Shown piece after piece: positions 15,791-24,392 of a stretch of DNA of 64,000 bases (the first letter of the stretch is position 1; the number at the start of each line of letters is the position of its first letter). Under the pieces are notes generated by a model. That model worked only from the letters and a program-made list of their open reading frames with translations. It searched no databases and was not told the DNA's origin. The stretch comes from Actinomadura hibisca NBRC 15177 (GTDB lineage: Bacteria; Actinomycetota; Actinomycetes; Streptosporangiales; Streptosporangiaceae): the NCBI RefSeq assembly GCF_001552635.1, contig NZ_BCRO01000032.1:1-64000 (forward strand). Reading direction: 5' to 3'. The translations under genes and the position numbers were made by a program.

Positions 15791-16942
15791 GTGAAGATCA
15801 CTGGGCTGCGGCCCATCCTGCTCAGCCATGACCACACCGGGCCGGGGCCCGCGCTGGAGTGGGTGGGCGGCCGCATCGAGACCTGGGACGCGGCGCTGGT
15901 GGAGATCACCACCGACACCGGCGTCACCGGCGTCGGCGAGGTCGCGCAGGGCATCATGGGCGCGCTCGCCGTGCCGGGCGTGGTGGAGGCGCTGCGCCGC
16001 TACGCCGTGGGCCTGGACATCGACGAGCCGGGCGCCGTCGGCGACGCATTGCGCGACCGCACCGCGTTCTGGGCGCGCGGCGGCGTGGCGGCGGGCGTCG
16101 TCGCGGCCGTGGAGGTCGCCTGCTTCGACGCGGTCGGCAAGGCGCGCGGCGTGCCGATGCGCGAGCTGCTGGGCGACCTGGCGCACGAGCGGATCGAGGT
16201 GTACGCCAGCGGCGGCCTGGGCGTGGACGAGGAGCAGGTCGTCGCCTGGTGCGCCGACATGGAGGCACGGGGTTTCACGACCGTGAAATTCCGCGCGATG
16301 ACCGGCCCCGAGCGCACGATCGGCCTGGTGGACCGGGTGCTGGCGGCGCTGCGGCCGGAGACGCGGTTCGTGCTGGACGCGGTGCAGGGCTGCGCGGGCG
16401 CGCCGTGGCCGCTGGAGGACGTGCTGAAGGTCGGCCGTCATCTGGAGCGGTACGGGCCGCGCTGGTACGAGGAGCCGTGCCGGGCCGAGGACGTGGCGGG
16501 CTACACCGCCGCCCGCAAGGAGCTGGAGGTGCCGGTGTCGGGGGTGGAGAGCTACTCCACGCGGCAGGAGTTCGAGCGGCTGATGGAGCACGGCGGGGCC
16601 GACGTCGTGCAGCCCGACGTGGGCATGGTCGGCGGTCCGGTGGAGTTCCGGCGGATCGCGGCCGAGGCGTTCGGGCGCGGCCTGGACTGCGTTCCGCACA
16701 TCTGGTCCACGGGGGTGAACCTGATGGCGAGCGTGCACACCGCGTTCGCCACGCCCGGCATGGACCTGATCGAGCTGTGCACGCTGCCGAACCCGCTGCG
16801 CGAGGAGCTGATGGACGAGCCGCTGGCCCTCGGCGATTCGCACGTCGCGCCGCCGGCCGCGCCGGGCCTCGGCGTCACGCTGACGCCGGAGATCGAGCGG
16901 AAGTACGCCTTCCAGCCGGGGCGGGGCCATGTCATCCGCTGA
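15791..16942 (+). CDS. Enolase-superfamily sugar-acid dehydratase (mandelate racemase/muconate lactonizing enzyme type)
   Basis: 383 residues from GTG 15791, preceded by GGGAGGGA. It shows the superfamily metal ligands in order: Asp196 (V-L-D-A-V-Q-G), Glu227/228 (W-Y-E-E-P) and Glu253 (G-V-E-S-Y). The K-x-R motif is at Lys166 (V-K-F-R-A) and the His base at 303 (V-P-H-I-W). Such enzymes remove a proton alpha to a carboxylate and dehydrate aldonic acids such as L-fuconate, rhamnonate, arabinonate or galactonate. At 383 residues it is shorter than classic L-fuconate dehydratases (about 430), so the exact acid is uncertain. It is first of a two-gene operon with an RraA-type aldolase, the natural next step. 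Confidence 0.85.
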   Translation: MKITGLRPILLSHDHTGPGPALEWVGGRIETWDAALVEITTDTGVTGVGEVAQGIMGALAVPGVVEALRRYAVGLDIDEPGAVGDALRDRTAFWARGGVAAGVVAAVEVACFDAVGKARGVPMRELLGDLAHERIEVYASGGLGVDEEQVVAWCADMEARGFTTVKFRAMTGPERTIGLVDRVLAALRPETRFVLDAVQGCAGAPWPLEDVLKVGRHLERYGPRWYEEPCRAEDVAGYTAARKELEVPVSGVESYSTRQEFERLMEHGGADVVQPDVGMVGGPVEFRRIAAEAFGRGLDCVPHIWSTGVNLMASVHTAFATPGMDLIELCTLPNPLREELMDEPLALGDSHVAPPAAPGLGVTLTPEIERKYAFQPGRGHVIR

Positions 16943-17585
16943 GGGCACCGGCGGGCTGGACCCGCGCGCCGCGGCCGCCCAGGTCGCCGACTCGCTGGAC
17001 GCGGCCGGGGCGCGCCGCCAGGTGCTGGCCGCCGCGATCCGGCCGCTGCGCGAGGGCATGCGCGCGGTGGGACGGGCCCGCACGGTGCAGTTCGTCCCCG
17101 TCGAGCGGGCGGGCGACGACCCCTACGACGACATGATCGACTTCATCGACGGCGTGCGGCCCGGCGAGGTCGTGGTGGTGGCCGCCGGCGGGAGCGCGCG
17201 CAGCGCCTGCTGGGGCGAGCTGTTCTCGGCCGCCGCGCTCGGCCGGGGCGCGGCGGGGCTGGTGTGCGACGGGTACGCGCGCGACCGCGCCAAGGTGCTG
17301 GAGCTGGGCTTCCCGGTGTTCGCGCGCGGCACGCTGCCGATCGACTACCGGGCGCGGATGCGCGTGGTGGCGGCGCAGGAGCCGGTCGAGTGCGGCGGGG
17401 CGCGGGTCGCGCCCGGCGATCTGGTGGTGGCCGAGGACGACGGCGTCGTGGTGGTGCCCGCGGAGCTGGAGGCGGAGGTGGTCGCGCTCGCCAACGCGCG
17501 CGTGACGACCGAGTCGGATGTGCTCTCCGAACTGCTCGGCGGCGCGAGCCTGCGCGAGGTGTGGGAACGGCACCGCGTGCTGTAG
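16929..17585 (+). CDS. RraA-family protein, probable 2-keto-3-deoxy-acid aldolase
   Basis: 218 residues; its start lies 14 bases inside the dehydratase gene, so the two are translationally coupled. It has the RraA/HMG-aldolase fold: G-E-L-F-S-A-A-A-L-G-R-G-A-A-G followed by V-C-D-G-Y-A-R-D, the loop whose Arg and Asp bind oxaloacetate-like ligands and metal. The ending A-E-D-D-G-V-V-V-V-P is typical. Catalytic relatives cleave 4-hydroxy-4-methyl-2-oxoglutarate and similar 2-oxo acids to pyruvate. Beside a sugar-acid dehydratase the likely reaction is cleavage of a 2-keto-3-deoxy sugar acid to pyruvate plus an aldehyde (lactaldehyde if the acid is fuconate). That role is inference. Confidence 0.8.
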   Translation: MSSAEGTGGLDPRAAAAQVADSLDAAGARRQVLAAAIRPLREGMRAVGRARTVQFVPVERAGDDPYDDMIDFIDGVRPGEVVVVAAGGSARSACWGELFSAAALGRGAAGLVCDGYARDRAKVLELGFPVFARGTLPIDYRARMRVVAAQEPVECGGARVAPGDLVVAEDDGVVVVPAELEAEVVALANARVTTESDVLSELLGGASLREVWERHRVL

Positions 17586-17984
17586 GCGCGGGTCCTGGTC
17601 CAGCAGCAGTTCGGTGTGGAGGGCGCGGCGGAAACCGGCGGTGTCGGAGCCGCCTCGTACGGCGGCGTGCGTCTCGACGAAGCGGGTCAGCGCCGGGCCG
17701 GGATCCCCTCCCCCGGCCATGACGGGGACGGCCATCCGGCACGCCTCGCCGACGCCCTCCATGAGCCGGCCCTCGTCGGAGATGGCGGCGGCGTTGATCC
17801 GGCCGCGCGAACGCATCCGGTGCCGCAACGACCGGTCGGCGGCGACCGCGACCATCCCGGCGTAGGCGACGACCTGCGCCGGGGTGGGGTCGGCGGGCGG
17901 CTCGGGCACGCTGAGGCGCACGAAGCCGTCGATGTAACGGTCGTCCAGCTCGGCGACGATCAGCGACCGCCAGAACCCCTCCAG
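17586..17984 (-). pseudogene. Remnant of a MerR-type regulator (C-terminal ligand-domain fragment)
   Basis: A minus-strand frame translates to a stretch resembling the C-terminal domain of a common actinobacterial MerR regulator group. Landmarks are V-P-E-P-P-A-D-P-T-P-A-Q-V-V-A-Y-A, then D-R-S-L-R-H-R-M-R-S-R, then E-G-V-G-E-A-C-R, then F-V-E-T-H-A-A-V-R-G. The N-terminal helix-turn-helix is absent, and the similarity stops exactly where the RraA gene ends, with no stop codon of its own. Both ends are therefore missing. The 17586-18127 gap otherwise holds no gene I can recognise. Family assignment is from memory of the pattern. Confidence 0.5.
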
Positions 17985-18127
17985 CACGTCGCGGGCGGCG
18001 GGTCCGTCCTCGTTCGACCGCCTTCGACTGAGACGATGACCGTCCCCTGAGCGGAGGACCGCCAAGTGATCGTCGCTTATGTTCTGGCCACCGGCGGTGG
18101 GGGTTTACAGGCCCCCGACGAGCACTG

Positions 18128-18808
18128 ATGGCGAGTCGGCTGGTGTGGGCGCCTGATCCTCGGCGGGACGGGCTGCGCGGTTTCGCGCGGATCGAGGACG
18201 ACCGGGCGGGCTCGCATCCAGGCGTCCCGCACATCCGCGCGCTCGGCACCATGTGGCGGTTCGACATCCATCCGTGCGACGTGGACACCCTGCCCGACCG
18301 GCAGCGGCAGGAAGTCGCGGGGATGCGCATCGGCGGTCGGGAGCGCCGGGCCGCCGAGGGTGAGACCTGGCGGTTCTCCTGGTCGTGGTACCTGACCGGG
18401 GCGTTGCGGGCCACCACCTCGTTCACGCACGTGCACCAGCAGTTCGCGGTGGGGACGGGCCGTCCGGTGCTGGTGATCTCGTTGCGGCGGCGCGGCGGGC
18501 GCGACACGGTCGAGTTGAACGCCCTGCACGCCGGGGTGCTGCTCGGCGCGGCCGATCTCGCGCCGCTGCGCGGCCGGTGGAGCACGGTGGAGCTGGAGAT
18601 CCGGTACGCGGCCGAGGGGCGGGTGCGCTGGCGCGTCGCCGACGACGCCGGGCGGGTGGTGGCCGACGTCGCGCGCGACGGCCTGGCCACCTGGTATGGC
18701 AACGCCGGGGTCGCCCCCAAGTGGGGCATCTACCGCTCGTCGAAGGACGCGGCGCGGCTTCCGGACGCCCATCTGCTGCTGAAGGACCTGCGCGCCCACC
18801 AGCGATGA
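18128..18808 (+). CDS. Polysaccharide-lyase-like protein (heparin lyase I/PL7-like jelly roll)
   Basis: 226 residues with the beta-jelly-roll pattern of the polysaccharide lyase family (Pfam Polysacc_lyase, PF14099). Landmarks are R-F-S-W-S-W-Y-L-T near residue 86, T-H-V-H-Q-Q-F near 101, R-W-S-T-V-E-L-E-I-R near 150, and the closing K-W-G-I-Y-R-S near 196. Secreted members degrade or bind acidic polysaccharides, but this one has no signal peptide, so a cytoplasmic or misannotated-start situation is possible. No upstream in-frame start restores a signal. The next gene follows after 21 bp, so they may be co-transcribed, though a functional link is not obvious. Confidence 0.62.
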   Translation: MASRLVWAPDPRRDGLRGFARIEDDRAGSHPGVPHIRALGTMWRFDIHPCDVDTLPDRQRQEVAGMRIGGRERRAAEGETWRFSWSWYLTGALRATTSFTHVHQQFAVGTGRPVLVISLRRRGGRDTVELNALHAGVLLGAADLAPLRGRWSTVELEIRYAAEGRVRWRVADDAGRVVADVARDGLATWYGNAGVAPKWGIYRSSKDAARLPDAHLLLKDLRAHQR

Positions 18809-18829
18809 CGACGCATTAGGGTCGCCGTC

Positions 18830-19366
18830 ATGGTCACCCCGATCGAGCCTCCGGCCGAGCCGTCCGGCACCCTCACCGACCCGCGCGCGCTGCTGTCGGG
18901 CTACCTCGACTTCTACCGGGACGCGCTGCTGCGCAAGCTCGACGGCGTGCCCGAGGAGCGGCTGCGCGCGAGCGTGCTGCCGTCCGGCTGGACGCCGCTG
19001 GAGCTGTTCAAGCACCTCACCTACGTCGAGATCCGCTGGTTGCAGTGGGGTTTCCTCGCCGAGCCCATCGCCGCGCCGTGGGGCGACCGCAGGCCGGGCG
19101 ACGAGGAGCAGGACCGCTGGCACGTGCCGGAGGACGAGACCTTCGCCGACCTGCGCGCGGCGTTCCTGGCGACCTGCGAGCGCTCGCGGGAGATCGTGGC
19201 GGGTGCGGACCTCGACGCCTTCGCAGCGCCCGGCGGACGGTTCGACGGGGCCGAGCAGCCGCCGTCGCTGATCTGGATCCTGTTCCACCTGCTCCAGGAG
19301 TACGCCCGCCACCTCGGGCATCTGGACGTCGTCCGCGAGTTGTCGGACGGTGTCACCGGCGAGTAG
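18830..19366 (+). CDS. DinB/DUF664 family protein (mycothiol-dependent transferase-like)
   Basis: 178 residues. The four-helix DinB fold is indicated by L-S-G-Y-L-D-F-Y-R-D-A-L near 25, the G-W-T-P-L-E-L-F-K-H-L metal-ligand His motif near 57, and the C-terminal H-L-L-Q-E-Y-A-R-H-L-G-H-L-D segment near 151 carrying the remaining His residues. In actinobacteria this DUF664 group includes mycothiol S-transferases that act on electrophiles or antibiotics. It is cytosolic and probably metal-dependent. Its substrate is unknown. Confidence 0.82.
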   Translation: MVTPIEPPAEPSGTLTDPRALLSGYLDFYRDALLRKLDGVPEERLRASVLPSGWTPLELFKHLTYVEIRWLQWGFLAEPIAAPWGDRRPGDEEQDRWHVPEDETFADLRAAFLATCERSREIVAGADLDAFAAPGGRFDGAEQPPSLIWILFHLLQEYARHLGHLDVVRELSDGVTGE

Positions 19367-19450
19367 CTCATCTCCGACGCCCCGAGGAGACCCGGGTCGC
19401 TGCGCGACGACGCCGGACCGGCCACCCGGCGGCGGCCACGGGCTAGAGCG

Positions 19451-19729
19451 TCATTCCCACTGGACCGACACCTCCGGGCCGTCCGGCACCACCCGCGCCA
19501 CCAGCGACTCGTAGACGAACACCGCCGCGCGGACCTGGCTCGGCCGGGCCTCCCAGACCTCCCCCACCGCGCCGGGCGCGGCGCCGCCCAGCGCCTCGGT
19601 CAGCGCCCGCACCGCGCTGGGCTTGCTGCCGCTCACTCCGCACGGCCCCAACCGCTGCGATCCGTGCGGCCGCTCGACGACCTCCCACGCGAAGCAGGTC
19701 CGCTCTCCGGTTCTTCGTTCCCGCGCCAT
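19451..19729 (-). CDS. Conserved hypothetical protein
   Basis: 92 residues from the ATG at 19729; an in-frame ATG at 19768 would add 13 Arg-rich residues. No known domain recognised. The sequence is regular and soluble: R-T-C-F-A-W-E-V-V-E-R-P-H-G-S near the start, a helical middle, and a hydrophobic-alternating end V-F-V-Y-E-S-L-V-A-R-V. The frame has the strong third-position GC bias of real genes here, and similar small proteins occur in other actinomycetes as far as I recall. It stands alone between the DinB gene and the large LuxR regulator. Confidence 0.55.
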   Translation of the reverse strand: MARERRTGERTCFAWEVVERPHGSQRLGPCGVSGSKPSAVRALTEALGGAAPGAVGEVWEARPSQVRAAVFVYESLVARVVPDGPEVSVQWE

Positions 19730-19846
19730 CGCCCTCAGCCCCCCACGCCGGCGTTCTGCCGACCTCATCCGACCGTAGAGCGGAACGTGACGGGGCGCAT
19801 ACGTAGTGCTGCCTATCTTCCATACCTACTTCGTCTTGCCCACCGG

Positions 19847-22165
19847 TCAGTGCAGCCGGGCGAACCAGGCGGCGACCTGGGCGCGCGAGGAGTAGTCGAG
19901 CTTGCCGAGGATGTGCTCGACGTGCGAGTCGACGGTGCGCTTGGCGATGACGAGCCGGTCGGCGATCTCCCGGTTGGACAGGCCCTCGGCGACCAGTCCG
20001 GCGATCTCCAGCTCGCGCGGCGTCAGCTCGCGGCGGCCCGGCGCGGCGTCCCCGGCGTCGGCGGCGCGCGGCGGGGCGGCGTCCGCGGCGGCCCCGGGCG
20101 CGGGGATCTCGTCCAGCGCCACCGCCACGGCCCGGTCCATCTCCAGCAGCACGCCTTCCCTGAGGGCGGACGCGGCGTCGTCCTCGCCGATCTTGTCGCG
20201 GGCCGTCTGCTCGTACAACGTCCGCAACGTCGAGTGCAGCGGGCCGAACAGCGTGGTGCCGGTGAACTCGCGCAGCCGGTCGGCGACCCCGAACAGCCGC
20301 ATCCCGGCGGCGGCGTCGCCCAGCGTGATCAGGGTGGCGCCGATCATGTCGAGGGCCAGCGCGACGCCCATGCGGTCGCCCAGGTCGCGCTTGATGCGCA
20401 GGCCCTCACGCAGCCAGGGCAGCGCCTGCTCGGGGTCGCCGCCCAGCATCTGCGCCATGCCGTGCGCGCACTGCCCGTAGGAGCGGCACCACAACTCGCC
20501 CGCCGCCTCGGTGGCCTCGACGGCGTCGGCGGCGTGCCGCGTCGCCGCCGCGATGTCGCCGTTCAGCGCGCAGGCGACCGACAGGAACAGCGTGGCGGTC
20601 GGCACCAGCACGTCGTCGGTGCCCGCCTGCCGGTGCAGGCCGACGGACTCGGCCAGCAGCCGGGCGGCCTCCTCGGCGCGCCCGGCGTACAGGGCGGCGA
20701 GGCCCTGGCTCTCGCGGACGTAGGCCAGCCCGCAGCGGTCGCCGTCGGCCAGGGCGCGCCGCTCGGCGGGCTCCAGGCACTCGGCCGCGCCGTCCGGGTC
20801 GCTCTGCAACGTGGCGAGCAGCGCGGCCAGCGCCAGCGGCTCGGCGGGGACGTCGTCGCGCAGGTCGCGGCTGTCGAGGATGCGCGTGACCCAGTGCCGC
20901 GCCTCCCCGATGAGGCCGCCGAGCGCCAGGAGGCGGCCCAGCGCCGACGCGGTCGCGACGAGCGTGTCGACGTCGGCGGCGCGCATGCCGTGGTCCAGCA
21001 GCGCGGACACGTTGGCGTGCTCGTGGCGGAACCAGTGCTGCCAGCGGGGCTGGGCGGCGGTGCCGAGTTCGGCGTGGGCGCGGCGCAGGCGCGCGGCGTA
21101 CCAGGCGAACGCGCGGTCGCGCATGGCGGCGGTCTCGCCCAGCTCTTCCAGCCGCTCGGCCCCGTACTCGCGGAGGGTGTCGAGCATGCGGTAGCGGGCG
21201 GTGCCGTCGCGGTCGACGCGCAGCACGACGGACTTGGCGATCAGCTCGGACAGGTCGTCCAGCACGGCGGTGAGGTCGTCGCCGCCGCAGACCTCCTCGG
21301 CGGCCTCCAGGCCGAAGTCCCCGGCGAACACCGACAGCCGCGCCCACAACAACCGCTCCTGCGGGGTGCACAGCTCGTGGCTCCAGTCGATGGCGGCGCG
21401 CAACGTCTGGTGGCGCGGCAGGCCGGTGCGGCGACCGCGCACGTTCAGGATGCGGCGGTCCAGGCGCTCGACGAGCTGCTCGACCGACAGGGCGCGCAGC
21501 TGCACCGCGGCCAGCTCGATGGCCAGCGGGATGCCGTCCATGCGGTGGCACAGCAGCGCGACCGCGGCGCGGTTGGCGTCGGTGACCCGCCAGCCGGGCG
21601 ACACCGCAGCGGCGCGCTCGGCGAACAGCTCCACCGCCTCGCAGGATGCGGCGGCGTCGGGCACGCCGCCCTCCTCGGGGCGGGCCAGCGGCGCGACGAC
21701 CAGGGTGTGCTCGCCGGTGACGTCCAGCGGGCGACGGCTGGTGACCAGCATCCGCAGGCCGGGCGCGGCGCGCAGCAGCACCTCGGCCAGCAGGGCGCAG
21801 GCGTCCACCAGGTGCTCGCAGGTGTCCAGCACCAGCAGCACCCGCTGCTCGGCCAGCACCAGGGCGAGGCCGTCCAGCGCGCCGGCCGGGTCCTGGTCGA
21901 GCACGCCCAGCTCCTCGGCGACCTTCTGGGCGAGCAGGCCGGGCTCGCGCAGCGCCGACAGGTCGACGAAGCAGACGCCGTCCTCCATGGCCGCCTCCAG
22001 GGCGGCCGCCGCGCGCACGGCCAGCCGGGTCTTGCCGACGCCGCCGGGACCCATCAGGGTCACCAGGCGGCAGCGCCCGAACAGGCCGCGGATCTCGGCG
22101 AGCTCGGCCCGGCGGCCCACGAAGCTGGTGAGCTCCGCCGGGAGCCGGCCCGATCGCCGTTCCAT
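19847..22165 (-). CDS. LuxR-family regulator with N-terminal NTPase (NB-ARC/AAA-like) domain
   Basis: 772 residues from the ATG at 22165 (a GTG at 22186 is an alternative start). The architecture is that of large actinomycete signal-transduction regulators. A P-loop NTPase covers about residues 12-300, with G-P-G-G-V-G-K-T at 39-46, L-L-V-L-D-T-C-E-H as Walker B near 113, and the G-I-P-L-A-I-E-L-A-A motif near 215. Alanine/leucine-rich TPR-like helices fill 300-690. A C-terminal LuxR helix-turn-helix at about 705-770 reads L-T-P-R-E-L-E-I-A-G-L-V-A-E-G-L-S-N-R-E-I-A then T-V-D-S-H-V-E-H-I-L. It likely binds DNA upon an ATP- and ligand-driven switch. Its targets are unknown. Confidence 0.92.
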   Translation of the reverse strand: MERRSGRLPAELTSFVGRRAELAEIRGLFGRCRLVTLMGPGGVGKTRLAVRAAAALEAAMEDGVCFVDLSALREPGLLAQKVAEELGVLDQDPAGALDGLALVLAEQRVLLVLDTCEHLVDACALLAEVLLRAAPGLRMLVTSRRPLDVTGEHTLVVAPLARPEEGGVPDAAASCEAVELFAERAAAVSPGWRVTDANRAAVALLCHRMDGIPLAIELAAVQLRALSVEQLVERLDRRILNVRGRRTGLPRHQTLRAAIDWSHELCTPQERLLWARLSVFAGDFGLEAAEEVCGGDDLTAVLDDLSELIAKSVVLRVDRDGTARYRMLDTLREYGAERLEELGETAAMRDRAFAWYAARLRRAHAELGTAAQPRWQHWFRHEHANVSALLDHGMRAADVDTLVATASALGRLLALGGLIGEARHWVTRILDSRDLRDDVPAEPLALAALLATLQSDPDGAAECLEPAERRALADGDRCGLAYVRESQGLAALYAGRAEEAARLLAESVGLHRQAGTDDVLVPTATLFLSVACALNGDIAAATRHAADAVEATEAAGELWCRSYGQCAHGMAQMLGGDPEQALPWLREGLRIKRDLGDRMGVALALDMIGATLITLGDAAAGMRLFGVADRLREFTGTTLFGPLHSTLRTLYEQTARDKIGEDDAASALREGVLLEMDRAVAVALDEIPAPGAAADAAPPRAADAGDAAPGRRELTPRELEIAGLVAEGLSNREIADRLVIAKRTVDSHVEHILGKLDYSSRAQVAAWFARLH

Positions 22166-22238
22166 GCTGATGAGCGACACCACCACCGCCTCGTGGTCGC
22201 CTCCCCGCCCGGCGCCGCCGCGCCGCGGGGGGTCTCCG

Positions 22239-23342
22239 TCAGATCAGCATCGTACTCTTTCTTGGACCGTTCGCGACTGGATCATTACTCAGCGCAGGGG
22301 CCCGTGTCAGAAGGCGCAGCGTGCGCGTCCCGGCCACCGCCCAGGCGGCGGTCAGCGGCAGGTACAGCGCGACGGCGAGGACCGCCAGGACGTCCAGGCC
22401 GGTGTGCTTGGCGAGCGCGGCCGCGCCGGTGACGCAGGTGCCGACGGGGAAGGTGTAGGCCCACCAGGTCATGGCGAAGGGCATCCCGGCGCGCAGCGCC
22501 CGCACGTTCGCCGCCAGGGCCAGCGCCAGCCACAGCAGCGCGAACCCCATCACCGGCACCCCGTACAGCACCGCGAACGCGCGCATGGCGGGGGCGTAGG
22601 CGGGCGCGACGGCGGCGGCGTCGGCGAGCTGGTTGACGGCGGTGGTGGACTGCCCGAGCGGGCCCAGCACCAGGAAGAGCGTCGGGGTGAGGGTGACGGG
22701 GGCGAGCCCGTGGTGCGCCAGGCGCGCCCAGATGACCGGCAGCAGCGCCAGCGTGGCCAGCAGGCTCAGCCCGAACAGGGCGTAGCAGCCGTACAGCAGG
22801 GTCGCGCGGGGCTGGCCGGGCGGCAGGTGCGGGATCAGCGCGGGGCCGGTCGCCGCCGACACCATGGGGGCCACCACCGGCAGCAGCCAGGCGGGGGCGG
22901 CGCTGCCGGGGCGCAGGTCGTGCCGGGTGATCATCAGGTGCGGGACGGCGGCGGCGACGGCCAGGCCGTACAGGGTGCCGGTGGTCCAGAGCGCGGCGTC
23001 CAGCATGACGGCGGTGCGCGCGCCGAGCACGTCCGCGCCCACGAGCAGGGTGGCGTGGCCGACGGCGAGCAGCGCCATGGGCGGGCAGCCGTAGAAGACG
23101 GCGACGGCCGGGTCGTCCAGCTGGGCGCGGGCCGTCTCCCGGTACCGCGTCAGGTGGACGGCGCGGGCGGCGCAGACCAGCGCCAGCACCGCCAGCGACA
23201 ACGCCCAGACCGTCACCGCGAAGGCGCGCTGCCCGGGGACCTGGACCGGCAGCACGTGCGCGCCGGTCGCCACGATGGCGGTGCCCATGACGCAGGCGTG
23301 CCAGTTGGGCCCCACGGAGCGGAACGGTTCGGAGATCACCAT
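22239..23342 (-). CDS. TDT-family membrane transporter (TehA/Mae1/SLAC1-like)
   Basis: 367 residues with about ten transmembrane segments. It begins G-P-N-W-H-A-C-V-M-G-T-A-I-V, the family's F-A-x-V-M-G-T-G-I-like entry motif. The Phe-gated channel/transporter family (PF03595) moves dicarboxylates, sulfite or monovalent anions. The gene is divergent from a LysR regulator with only 70 bp between starts, holding a short palindrome, so the regulator very likely controls this gene. In bacteria, LysR plus a TDT transporter often means sulfite or organic-acid export. The anion here is not determined. Confidence 0.85.
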   Translation of the reverse strand: MVISEPFRSVGPNWHACVMGTAIVATGAHVLPVQVPGQRAFAVTVWALSLAVLALVCAARAVHLTRYRETARAQLDDPAVAVFYGCPPMALLAVGHATLLVGADVLGARTAVMLDAALWTTGTLYGLAVAAAVPHLMITRHDLRPGSAAPAWLLPVVAPMVSAATGPALIPHLPPGQPRATLLYGCYALFGLSLLATLALLPVIWARLAHHGLAPVTLTPTLFLVLGPLGQSTTAVNQLADAAAVAPAYAPAMRAFAVLYGVPVMGFALLWLALALAANVRALRAGMPFAMTWWAYTFPVGTCVTGAAALAKHTGLDVLAVLAVALYLPLTAAWAVAGTRTLRLLTRAPALSNDPVANGPRKSTMLI

Positions 23343-23390
23343 GTGTCCACCGTGGACCGGTCCGGGCGGGATCAGTAGAGGTCATCGCCC

Positions 23391-23402
23391 TATGAGGGCA
23401 TA
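23391..23402. promoter_or_regulatory. LysR binding-site candidate TATGAGGGCATA
   Basis: TATG and CATA arms around AGGG, 10 bp upstream of the LysR start and 49 bp upstream of the divergent transporter start. It fits the T-N11-A dyad style of LysR operators and is unusually AT-rich for this genome. Autoregulation is likely because it abuts the LysR start. Confidence 0.45.
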
Positions 23403-23412
23403 AGCTGGGGTT

Positions 23413-24327
23413 ATGAGCGTCGCGCGGCGGGTGCCGGACCTGGCGGCCCTGGAGTTGCTGCTGGCGGTGGTGCGGCTCGGCAGCGTCGGGCGGGCGGCGG
23501 CCGAGCTGGGCGTCACCCAGCCCGCCGCCAGCGCGCGCATCCGCGCGATGGAGGCGCAGGTCGGGGTGGCGCTGCTGGAGCGCTCGCCGCGCGGGTCGCG
23601 GCCCACCGAGGCCGGGACGCTGGTGGCGGGATGGGCGCAGCAGGTGCTCGACGCCGCGCGGGCGCTGGAGGCCGGGATCGGCGCGCTGCGCGAGGACCGC
23701 GACGCGCGGTTGCGGGTGGTGGCGAGCCTGACGGTCGCCGAGTACCTGGTGCCGAACTGGCTGCTGGCCCTGCGCGCCGCGCACCCGCAGGTGGCGGTGA
23801 CGCTGCGCACGGCCAACTCCACGGGGGTGGCCGAGGTGGTGCGGAGCGGGGCGGCCGACCTCGGGTTCGTGGAGGGCGTGCGCACGCCGTCGGGGCTGAG
23901 CGGGACGGTGGTGGCGGCCGACCGGCTGGTCGTGGTGGTCGCGCCGGGCCACCGGTGGGCGCGGCGGCGCGGCGGCGTGGGGATCGACGAGCTGGCGGGC
24001 ACGCCGCTGATCCTGCGCGAGGAGGGCTCGGGCACCCGCGAGGTGCTGGACCGGGCGCTGGCCGAGCACGGCGGGGCGGCGGCGCCGCTGCTGCAACTCG
24101 GCTCGACGACCGCGCTGAAGGCGGCGGCGGTGTCGGGCGCGGGGCCGGTGGTGCTGAGCGAGCTGGCGGTGGCCGACGAGGTGGCGGGCGGGCGCCTGGT
24201 GGTGGTGCCGGTGCCGGGCCTGGACCTGCGCCGCCCGCTGCGCGCGGTATGGCCTGCGGGCCGCCGCCCGGCCGGACCCGCACGCGATTTGCTGGCCTTG
24301 GCCCGCCAGGGCGTACGCGCCCCCTGA
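23413..24327 (+). CDS. LysR family transcriptional regulator
   Basis: 304 residues. The N-terminal winged helix shows L-E-L-L-L-A-V-V-R-L-G-S-V-G-R-A-A, then L-G-V-T-Q-P-A-A-S-A-R-I. The substrate-binding half starts L-R-V-V-A-S-L-T-V-A-E-Y-L-V-P and has an R-E-E-G-S-G-T-R-E segment near 200, a pattern seen in CysL/CbbR-like members. It has only a weak ribosome site and a very short leader after the palindrome. It is divergently paired with the TDT transporter and probably senses the transported anion or a metabolite from the same pathway. Confidence 0.9.
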   Translation: MSVARRVPDLAALELLLAVVRLGSVGRAAAELGVTQPAASARIRAMEAQVGVALLERSPRGSRPTEAGTLVAGWAQQVLDAARALEAGIGALREDRDARLRVVASLTVAEYLVPNWLLALRAAHPQVAVTLRTANSTGVAEVVRSGAADLGFVEGVRTPSGLSGTVVAADRLVVVVAPGHRWARRRGGVGIDELAGTPLILREEGSGTREVLDRALAEHGGAAAPLLQLGSTTALKAAAVSGAGPVVLSELAVADEVAGGRLVVVPVPGLDLRRPLRAVWPAGRRPAGPARDLLALARQGVRAP

Positions 24328-24392
24328 CAGGGCCGCCTGCGCGCGGCCGGTAGGCCCCACACCAAGCCCCGCGACTCATCTGCTCTCCCCTA

